A DNA stretch of 6,279 bases from JAZKFT01 sp043760535 (GTDB lineage: Bacteria > Bacteroidota > Bacteroidia > Chitinophagales > Chitinophagaceae). The stretch is taken from assembly GCA_043760535.1 (NCBI GenBank), contig JAYUOV010000048.1, positions 1 through 6,279 on the forward strand, read 5' to 3'. This document shows positions 1 through 6,100 of this stretch, piece after piece (position 1 is the stretch's first letter; every line of letters begins with the position of its first letter). The notes beneath the pieces were generated by a model. That model was not told the origin of the DNA. It did not search any database and worked only from the letters and a program-made list of their open reading frames with translations. The position numbers and the translations under genes are program-made.

Positions 1-2
1 GG

Positions 3-83
3 GCAAGGGGGTTTAGAAATATGGACAACTTTAAGGCCATGATTTACTTCCTCACAAATAACTTTCAATATGACTTCCACTAA
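3..83 (+). CDS. ISL3-like transposase, C-terminal end (partial)
   Basis: The frame starting at base 3 is open from the window edge and gives 26 residues, beginning ARGFRNMDNFKAMIYFL and ending in YDFH before TAA. The RGFRN-x(2)-NFKAMIYF pattern resembles the extreme C-terminus of ISL3-family (DDE, IS204/IS1001/IS1096/IS1165 group) transposases, where an arginine/glycine turn followed by an NF..-I-F helix closes the protein. The enzyme would cut and rejoin the ends of its element. The catalytic DDE residues lie upstream and are not visible, so it cannot be said whether the gene is intact. A competing + frame is open from base 1 to a stop at 40-42 but its 13 residues resemble nothing known. Confidence 0.6.
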   Translation, partial: ARGFRNMDNFKAMIYFLTNNFQYDFH

Positions 84-98
84 TTTTGACGAAGAACC
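84..98 (-). repeat. Probable terminal inverted repeat (right) of the insertion sequence
   Basis: Read on the minus strand this is GGTTCTTCGTCAAAA, the outer tip of the element pointing inward. It begins one base after the transposase stop codon, the usual compact layout in small insertion sequences. The similarity may extend further inward into the transposase codons. The partner repeat is outside the window. Confidence 0.5.
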
Positions 99-247
99 GA
101 ATATTTATATTTCATCAACATAAAATCGGCTAACATTACGAAGGAAATGAAGGATAAAACACCGATTATTACCGAAACGAAGTGTTTCTGAAATATTTTA
201 AGCTTCTCAAGCAAGTTTACAGATAGTTTTACATTAATAAATAAACT
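99..247. other. Spacer between the IS end and the glycosyltransferase gene
   Basis: This A/T-rich spacer has no convincing gene. One + frame is open from 99 to 188 and ends at TGA (189-191); its 30 residues have no start near the beginning and could be the tail of a gene interrupted by the insertion, but this is only a possibility. TAGTTTTA at 224-231 matches the Bacteroidota -7 box TAnnTTTG in all but its last base, but no good TTTG sits about 20 bases upstream, so a promoter for the glycosyltransferase is not firmly supported. No ribosome binding site precedes the start at 248. Confidence 0.35.
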
Positions 248-1006
248 ATGAAAATATCCATCATTACTGTATCCTATAACAGTTCCGCCACCATTACGGA
301 TACAATTGAGAGTGTAATTAATCAAACTTTCCCCAATATTGAATACATCATTGTAGATGGTAATTCTAATGATGGCACCCAGGAAATTGTAAAAAGCTAC
401 GGCAATAAAATTGCAACATTTATTTCGGAGTCGGATAAAGGTATTTACGATGCCATGAATAAAGGCATACAATTGGCCACCGGAGATATTGTTGGCATTC
501 TTAACTCCGATGATGTTTATGCCGCGGCTAATGTGTTAGAAAAAGTGGCAACATGTTTTGCTATAAATGCCAACGCCGAAATTTGTTACGGAGATCTTAA
601 CTATGTGCAATCTAAAAATTTGAATGCTATTACACGTATCTGGAAAGCTGGTGCTAACAATTCTAAAAGCTTTCATTACGGTTGGATGCCGCCCCATCCA
701 ACTGTTTTTGTTCGAAAGGAAGTGTATAATAAAGTAGGCCCGTTTAGCATTCAGCTTAAAAGTGCTTCTGACTATGAAATGATGCTTCGCATGTTTGTGA
801 AACACCAATGCAAGGCCGTATATATACCTTTTTTATTGGTAAAAATGAGGACAGGTGGCATGAGTAATGCATCTTTTAAAAACAGAGTTAAGGCAAATCG
901 TGAAGATGCATTGGCCTGGAAAATGAACAATCTAAAACCCTACTTTTTTACACTTCCACTTAAACCTTTGCGAAAAATAACCCAATTTATACGGTTCCGT
1001 AAATAA
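248..1006 (+). CDS. Family 2 glycosyltransferase (GT-A fold), probably surface polysaccharide
   Basis: This complete 252-residue protein carries the standard GT2 pattern. An N-terminal beta strand (KISIITVSYN, residues 2-11) opens the nucleotide-sugar site, followed by IIVDGNSNDGT (34-44) with the nucleotide-contacting Asp37, ESDKGIYDAMNKG (61-73), and ATGDIVGILNSDD (77-89), whose final aspartates are the metal-binding DxD-like site. HPTVFVRKEVY (150-160) and SDYEMMLRM (174-182) are typical of the acceptor half, with Asp175 a candidate for the catalytic base region. There is no membrane segment, so it should act at the cytoplasmic face, transferring a sugar from a nucleotide donor to a growing lipid-linked glycan. 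The small size and the ESDKGIYDAMNKG block resemble WcaE-like capsule or exopolysaccharide enzymes. Donor and acceptor cannot be inferred. No polysaccharide partner gene is visible; an IS end lies 150 bases upstream, and the downstream gene is convergent. Confidence 0.9.
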   Translation: MKISIITVSYNSSATITDTIESVINQTFPNIEYIIVDGNSNDGTQEIVKSYGNKIATFISESDKGIYDAMNKGIQLATGDIVGILNSDDVYAAANVLEKVATCFAINANAEICYGDLNYVQSKNLNAITRIWKAGANNSKSFHYGWMPPHPTVFVRKEVYNKVGPFSIQLKSASDYEMMLRMFVKHQCKAVYIPFLLVKMRTGGMSNASFKNRVKANREDALAWKMNNLKPYFFTLPLKPLRKITQFIRFRK

Positions 1007-1130
1007 CTATAACAAATAAAAGTAGTATGAAACCGCTATCTAGACAACCTAACCCAACCCATATTTCTTTACTTTGCCGCTCAAAAACAACAGAAACTTA
1101 GCCAGGTCTTTAGATTTTCAAAACAATAAA

Positions 1131-1148
1131 GGCTGCCGTGTGGCAGCC
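1131..1148 (-). terminator. Rho-independent terminator of the Rpn-type gene
   Basis: GGCTGCC (1131-1137) and GGCAGCC (1142-1148) form a perfect 7-bp G/C-rich stem with a GTGT loop. On the minus strand it starts 21 bases after the nuclease stop codon and is followed by TTTATTGTTTTG, a reasonable U-rich tail. On the plus strand the following ATTAAAATTG is a poorer tail, so it serves the nuclease gene best but may also limit readthrough from the convergent glycosyltransferase. The remaining bases from 1007 to 1130 contain no gene that can be supported. Confidence 0.75.
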
Positions 1149-1169
1149 ATTAAAATTGTAATCACCTTT

Positions 1170-2087
1170 TTATTTCAGCCGCTCTTGCACTTCTAAAACA
1201 AAAGCCTCGGTAACACTGGCAAAATTTGAAATCTCAGAAATGCTGAACCGCTTAGTTAACAATAAATTGGTAACCATCTCGGTTGCTTTTCTATCCATTC
1301 CCTTTTCCATTCCCTTTTCCATTCCCAGCTTTCTGCCTTTTTTCTCGGCTCTATCCAGCACCATTTCTACTATGCCCATGGTTTTTGTATTTTCGGTTAA
1401 TAACTGTATTTCCTGTTCAAATTTATTGGTTGTTTCCGGTTTGGCAAAATGCACATACAAATTTAAAAATGTTTGCAACCCCCGCATTTTCTCTTCGCTT
1501 ATATTTCTCCGGTACAGGTTGCGAAATATTTGCATTTTAAGCTGTAGCAAATCTTCATCGGCAAGCTGTTTCTTTTTTAAGGCCAGCAGCACCGTTAAAA
1601 TCACTATCGCAAACGGGTTTTGATCCTTTGCCAATGCGGCCTCATCTTGCCCCAGTATTTTATAGGTGTTAAATTGGTACGTGTTTTTAGTTCCCAGGTG
1701 TTCGTACTTATATACTTTGGGGTGAAACGATTTATGGCTATCGGTAAAAATGGCAAAAGCAGTAATAGGCTTGTTATACCTATCCAGTATGCGGTAGAAA
1801 TAAGTAAACATTCGGCGGGCAAAATCTTTATCGTTATATCCCTGCACCTCTATATGTACCAGCAGCCACTCTTCTTTGCCAGCTTTGGTAAATACTTTTA
1901 CCAGCTTATCTACAAATTTGGGTGCTTCGTCTTCCACCACAGGAAAAAGTTGTTCCAGCTCCTTATCCAGAAACTGAAAACCCTTTTCCATATCGAACAT
2001 CGTATCGGCATCTTTAAAAAAGAAGCGCAAAAAATCATCGAACACATTCTCCAATATGCCTTTCCAAAGCGTATCGTCTTTTACCAT
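1170..2087 (-). CDS. Rpn-family PD-(D/E)XK nuclease / putative transposase
   Basis: This complete 305-residue protein belongs to the Rpn group (recombination-promoting nucleases, PDDEXK_2-type, often annotated as putative transposase). The N-terminal half carries the nuclease core: a helical start with FLRFFF (19-24), VDKLVKVF (59-66) with candidate Asp60, then the strand WLLVHIEVQ (74-82) with Glu80 and Gln82, followed by the helix FARRMFTYFYRILDRY (89-104) and the strand ITAFAIFTD (108-116). The middle is helical, and the C-terminal part has a linker of repeated GMEK units (255-264) before a last helical block. E. coli relatives (RpnA and others) are DNA endonucleases that raise RecA-independent recombination and have been linked to phage defence; whether this copy does either is unknown. 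The gene stands alone, with a candidate promoter and a strong terminator of its own, and the first ATG fits the family start. Confidence 0.85.
   Translation of the reverse strand: MVKDDTLWKGILENVFDDFLRFFFKDADTMFDMEKGFQFLDKELEQLFPVVEDEAPKFVDKLVKVFTKAGKEEWLLVHIEVQGYNDKDFARRMFTYFYRILDRYNKPITAFAIFTDSHKSFHPKVYKYEHLGTKNTYQFNTYKILGQDEAALAKDQNPFAIVILTVLLALKKKQLADEDLLQLKMQIFRNLYRRNISEEKMRGLQTFLNLYVHFAKPETTNKFEQEIQLLTENTKTMGIVEMVLDRAEKKGRKLGMEKGMEKGMDRKATEMVTNLLLTKRFSISEISNFASVTEAFVLEVQERLK
1294..1326 (-). repeat. 12-bp tandem repeat (2.75 copies) inside the Rpn-type gene
   Basis: The plus-strand unit TCCATTCCCTTT is repeated at 1294-1305 and 1306-1317 and partly at 1318-1326, without mismatch. On the coding strand each unit gives four residues, so the product has GMEKGMEKGM and gain or loss of a unit keeps the frame. 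Such GMEK-type runs are common in linkers of this nuclease family. Confidence 0.9.
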
Positions 2088-2120
2088 AAGGGTAAAAATA
2101 ATTGGTTTGTGGCTTAAATA

Positions 2121-2152
2121 GAAAAGTACACCCCATCAAAAAGTAAAGCCAA
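2121..2152 (-). promoter_or_regulatory. Candidate Bacteroidota promoter of the Rpn-type gene
   Basis: On the minus strand TACTTTTC (2128-2121) matches five of the six fixed bases of the -7 box TAnnTTTG, and TTGG (2152-2149), 20 bases upstream, is a weak match to the -33 box TTTG. Transcription would start near 2115, leaving a leader of about 28 bases before the ATG at 2087. No Shine-Dalgarno sequence is seen, which is normal in this phylum. The 260 bases from 2153 to 2413 show no gene. Confidence 0.4.
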
Positions 2153-2413
2153 TCGGGTTTCCCAATTCATTACCCTTTCTTTGATTACTAAAAATCGTAA
2201 TTCTGCCCAAAAAAGTGAAATACATCGCTAACCGATAATGTATGTAAATGGTGCAGCTACCAATACTAAACTAACTAATCTTCATAAATCTGTACCTGTA
2301 AGAAGAACAGAAAAAGTTAGCCCAGCTCTACTATTTTTTATCTGGCATTTCGGCAAAAACAACTGGAATGAACGCCTTGGCATGTTGTATCCAATAAAAT
2401 TAATTGCTTAACC

Positions 2414-2448
2414 AAAAAAAAGCAGTTGTGAAATTTATCACAACTGCT
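2414..2448 (-). terminator. Rho-independent terminator of tRNA-Phe
   Basis: AGCAGTTGTG (2421-2430) and CACAACTGCT (2439-2448) form a perfect 10-bp stem with an 8-base A/T loop. On the minus strand it is followed by eight T bases (2421-2414), giving a strong intrinsic terminator 10 bases past the tRNA 3' end. On the plus strand there is only a short T5 run two bases past the stem, so it is mainly a minus-strand stop. Confidence 0.9.
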
Positions 2449-2458
2449 CAATTTTTCG

Positions 2459-2531
2459 TGGTGTGAGCCGGGTTTGAACCGGCGACACATGGATTTTCAG
2501 TCCATTGCTCTACCAACTGAGCTACCGCACC
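2459..2531 (-). tRNA. tRNA-Phe (anticodon GAA)
   Basis: The 73-base minus-strand sequence folds as a cloverleaf. It has the acceptor strand GGTGCGG, D arm GCTC/GAGC, anticodon stem ATGGA/TCCAT around the loop CTGAAAA (anticodon GAA at 2498-2496), a 5-base variable loop GTGTC, T arm GCCGG/CCGGC around TTCAAAC, and discriminator A at 2459. CCA is not encoded; the next bases are CG. The acceptor stem has one C-A mismatch (position 5 with 68) and a G-U pair at 7-66; all other stems are perfect. It delivers phenylalanine at UUC and UUU codons. It has its own promoter and terminator and appears to be transcribed alone. Confidence 0.97.
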
Positions 2532-2553
2532 ATCCTTTTCCTAAAAATTTACA

Positions 2554-2568
2554 GGTAAGATACTTACC
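2554..2568. repeat. Short inverted repeat in the tRNA-Phe leader
   Basis: GGTAAG (2554-2559) and CTTACC (2563-2568) flank a 3-base ATA centre. It lies between the predicted tRNA transcription start and the mature 5' end, so it would form a small 6-bp hairpin in the precursor. It could affect 5' processing or be a protein-binding site; no function can be assigned from sequence. Confidence 0.55.
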
Positions 2569-2586
2569 ATACATCTTGTTGGGTTG

Positions 2587-2616
2587 CAAATATAGGGTCT
2601 CAAGTAAAACTACAAA
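2587..2616 (-). promoter_or_regulatory. Bacteroidota-type promoter of tRNA-Phe
   Basis: On the minus strand TATATTTG (2594-2587) is an exact match to the -7 box TAnnTTTG, and TTTG (2616-2613) is an exact -33 box, 18 bases apart. Transcription would start near 2580, giving a leader of about 50 bases before the tRNA. This is the best promoter in the window and supports assignment to the Bacteroidota. Confidence 0.75.
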
Positions 2617-2976
2617 AATCAATTTCTAATTGGGTGCATTAAAAATTGTTACTCATCAGAAATTTATAACTTCAAATGAAAGACTGCAGAGGGTCGCCCC
2701 TTTCTTAGACCGATTATTTTTGGGAGGGAAGATGTGGCAAAAGGGATGCCTTAAATTTAAATTCCCCCTACTAATATCTTACCAATCTTTCATAAACGGG
2801 CAGCATTAATATGCTTGCATGCCTCTTTTACCATATTATACTTTGTGTAGTTTTTGTAAAAAAATGTATTCCCAATCAATCCTTAATACCATTTGCACCA
2901 CAATAAATAATTCAAAAGCCGACGTAATTTAAAAGCAATATGAAATAAAAAAATAAACTGCAACTTTGGTTATCAT
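2617..2976. other. Gene-free spacer between divergent tRNA-Phe and PKD gene
   Basis: This A/T-rich stretch has only very short open frames on either strand (for example a 10-codon frame from an ATG near 2677) and no recognisable RNA gene. It contains a few small palindromes, such as TTAAATTTAA at 2751-2760 and GCATGC at 2817-2822, of the kind expected by chance in such DNA. It may hold regulatory sites for the divergent gene at 3040, but none can be named. Confidence 0.5.
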
Positions 2977-3008
2977 TTTGTTACCTACTATTGATTGCTT
3001 TACTTTAA
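2977..3008 (+). promoter_or_regulatory. Weak candidate promoter for the PKD gene
   Basis: TTTG at 2977-2980 is followed 20 bases later by TACTTTAA (3001-3008), which matches the TAnnTTTG box in four of six fixed bases. A start near 3015 would leave a leader of about 25 bases before the ATG at 3040. The match is modest and chance is a real alternative in such A/T-rich DNA. Confidence 0.3.
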
Positions 3009-3039
3009 CCCAATATCAACATTTATATTCAATTACTAC

Positions 3040-3123
3040 ATGCGTTTGATGCAAAATTTTATAAGGTTTTTGCTACCACTTACATTTTTGGGAGCAGGTG
3101 GCTTTAGCAATATAATGTCGCAG
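3040..3123 (+). other. Signal peptide of the PKD protein
   Basis: Residues 1-28 have a short basic start (MRLMQNFIR), a hydrophobic core (FLLPLTFLGAGG) and a polar exit (FSNIMSQ) before the first repeat begins with PVAAFTS. The cleavage point is not clear by eye; somewhere between residues 21 and 28 is likely. It implies Sec-dependent export to the periplasm. Confidence 0.7.
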
Positions 3124-6100
3124 CCTGTAGCCGCTTTTACTTCTAACACAAACGAAGGCTGCGTACCTGTAGAGCTACAGTTTTTTGATCAGTCCACCGC
3201 TAACCCTACCGCCTGGTTATGGGATTTTGGGGATGGTACCACCTCTACCTTAAAGAACCCCCTGAAAACCTTTTCTTTTGTAGGCTCATTTAATGTAAGT
3301 CTTACTGTTTCTAATGCCTTAGGTGCTAATACTATATCCAAAGCCAATCTTATTACCGTAAAGCCAGTGCCCACAGCACAATTTTCAGCTTCGCCCACGC
3401 AAGGCTGTTTTCCTATGACCATTAATTTTACAGACTTGTCTGTAACAGGTGGCGCCGGTGCCATAACCGTTTGGGATTGGAATTTTGGCGATGGCTCACC
3501 ATCGGCCAATACACAAAACCCAAATCATTTCTATACTAACTTTGGCGATTACGATGTGGCACTTTATGTAGCTAATGCCAGTGGCTGTGCAGCTTACCTT
3601 TTTAAACCAGCATTTATCAAAGTTGGCGATACTGTAAAAGCTGATTTTGACACCACCATGCAGCCCTATTGTTCATTGCCCAAAACGGTTAATTTTTTTA
3701 ATGCCTCGGCCGGTTCGGGTACATTTACATACGCCTGGGATTTTGGCGATGGCAACACAAGCAATTTGGCCAACCCAGTACATAGTTATGCCACATTTGG
3801 AACCTACAACGTAAAACTAGTAGCAACCAGCAGTTATGGCTGTTCTAATGTGGTGGTTAAAAATAATTTTGTGGTAGCAGATAGCATTTACACAAATTTC
3901 AACTTGCCGCTATCAGTTTGTTCTAACACCCCATTTCTGTTATCGAATGCCTCCAGCCCTGCAGCAACCGTAAGTAGCAGCTGGACTTTTGGCGATGGTA
4001 CAGGCAGCAACCTTTTTAACCCAATAAAACAATTTACCAGCCCGGGCATTTACCCTGTAATACTTTTTAACCGCTTTATTAATGGCTGTACCAATTCGCT
4101 TACAAAAAATATTACAGTATTAGGTACGCCGCCAATCGCCTTTAATAATAGCCAGCCTACAGGCGCCTGTAAGCCGCCGCTTATGGTTACATTTACCGAT
4201 GTTACTGCCGGTGTAGTTTCAAGACAATGGGATTTTGGCGATGGAAGTTTTGGTACAGGCACCTCGGTATCGCACACCTATACCACATCGGGTTCTTTTG
4301 CTGTAAAACTGGTGGTAACCAATACCAATGGCTGTAAAGATTCGCTTACAAAACAGGGGCTGATTTTAATAGCCCCGCCCAAAGCTAATTTTCAAACAAA
4401 TGCCTCGGGCGGTTGTGCCCCATTTACTTTAAATGCTGCAGCCATTATCAGTTCTGCAGAGCCCATTACAGCTTATAACTGGGATTTTGGCGATGGCTTT
4501 ACATCTACTATTCCCAATCCATCGCATACCTATAACAGCATTGGCAATTACGTTGTAAAACTTGTTGTTACCACATCGGCAGGGTGTAAAGATTCCACCA
4601 CCCAAACTATTCGTGTGGGCACCCAGCCTGTTATTGGTTTTAAAATTGTTCCCAATCCGGTTTGCGCCAGGCAAACTGTTTCCTTTTCCGATACCTCATT
4701 GCTGGGCACAGCTATTTTTTGGAATTTTGGCGACGGCAACACCTCCACCCTGCAAAACACCAGCCATAGGTATAATGTACCGGGCACTTATAGTGTACAG
4801 CTTAGGGTAAATAATAACGGATGTACCCGAGATACTTTTTTAAATAACTATGTTAGGGTACTGCCACCTGTGGGCAACTTTACTTTTAGTCATAATTGTA
4901 ATAATAAATTCCTGTATGCCTTTGATGCCACGCCTACGATAGGTGGTAATACCTACCAATGGGATTTTGGCGACGGCAATACAGCTGCTGGCAGCAACGT
5001 ATCTCACTTGTATACAACAAGCGGCAATTTCGTGGTACGTCTTATTGCCACCAATGCTACTTGTTCGGATACTGTGGTTAAACCCATTATAGTAGGTGTT
5101 ACACCCACCAGTTTTAAAGTAAATGCTACCACTACCTGTAGAAATAACCCACTTGTTTTTACAGCCCGATACCAAACCCCTGCCTATGTAAGTAATTACC
5201 TGTGGAATTTTGGCGATGGGGCTGCGGCCATTGCTACCGATAGTGTTACCCAACATGTTTATACCACCAGCGGTACCTATACCGTAAGGCTCATAGTCAG
5301 AAATATTTTTGGTTGTGTTGATACGGTCATCAGGCAAAATTTGATTGTAGCTAGTGGGCCCAAAGCTGGGTTTAGCATTATAAATCCGGCAGGCTGCACT
5401 GGCAAAACGGTCACTTTTACAGATACTTCCACTAACGATGGCATCCATCCTATTACTACCTGGAACTGGGACTTTGGCGATGGCACTGTACAAACATTCG
5501 CTGCTCCGCCATTTACCCATACCTATACTGCCAATGGCACTTATAGTGTAAAACTGATTGTTACAGACATTCTCGGGTGTAAAGATTCTGTGGAGCTTGC
5601 AGGTGCTATTAATAACAGCAAACCGGTGGTAAGTTTTGCTACAGCAGATACTCTTTCTTGCCCCTTAGCTCCGGTAAGGCTAATAGCAAATGGCCAGGGC
5701 ATTAACCTAAATTATACTTGGAATACTGGTATTGGTACATTGGTTGGCGATACTGTTTTTGCCACATACCCCGATAGTGGCAGCTATACCATTAAGCTTT
5801 TTGTAACCGACGGAAATGGATGTATGGATTCGGTTATTAAACCAAATTACATCAACATAAAAAAGCCGGTGGCAGCTTTTAGCTTGTCCGATTCTATTTC
5901 TATTTGTCCGCCACTGAAGGTACGGTTTACAAATAGCAGCTACAATTACAGCAGGTTGGTTTGGGATTTTAACAATGGCAATACCTCTTTTCAGCAAAAT
6001 CCTTTTGTGGCATTTCCGGTAGGTAATTATAATGTAAAACTAAAAGTTACAAGCCCCGGCGGCTGTGCGGACTCGGCCATAAAACTGGTTCAGGTTTTTC

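Larger units (their letters stand above)
1..98 (+). mobile_element. Right end of an ISL3-like insertion sequence
   Basis: The first 98 bases read as the downstream end of an insertion sequence: the last codons of a transposase, its stop at 81-83, and directly after it a 15-base sequence whose reverse complement, GGTTCTTCGTCAAAA, resembles the GG-T/C-TCTTC-type tips of ISL3-family elements. The family usually makes 8-bp target duplications, so bases 99-106 (GAATATTT) would be the right-hand copy. The left end and most of the transposase lie outside the window, so neither the inverted repeat nor the duplication can be confirmed here. The family assignment rests on recognising the transposase tail and the terminal sequence, not on a search. 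Confidence 0.6.

Noticed and set aside
80..472. Minus-strand open frame (130 codons) overlapping the glycosyltransferase start
   Set aside because: It covers conserved GT2 motifs in antisense and crosses the probable IS inverted repeat; no independent support.
1027..1101. Short plus-strand open frame after the glycosyltransferase (23 codons)
   Set aside because: Too short, with no promoter, no family resemblance and no conserved context.
1620..2117. Plus-strand open frame (165 codons) opposite the Rpn-type gene
   Set aside because: The minus-strand frame has clear family motifs over the same stretch; the plus-strand product resembles no known protein and its long frame is a shadow.
1088..2329. 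Similar segments on both sides of the Rpn-type gene (about 1088-1110 and 2305-2329, sharing AACAGAAA and TTAGCC)
   Set aside because: The match is short, gapped and in A-rich DNA, so it does not qualify as a direct repeat marking a mobile unit.
2459..2531. tRNA-Phe as an attachment site of an integrated element
   Set aside because: No integrase gene and no duplicated tRNA 3' segment are visible within the window.
2751..2822. Small palindromes TTAAATTTAA and GCATGC in the spacer before the PKD gene
   Set aside because: Such palindromes are expected by chance in A/T-rich DNA and are not placed in relation to a clear promoter.
4840..5520. Long minus-strand open frame (226 codons) opposite the PKD gene
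   Set aside because: It lies wholly within the PKD array, and its sequence is the antisense of the repeated core codons (for example HRWQYPN). Several similar antisense frames occur across the array, so this is a by-product of repeat composition.
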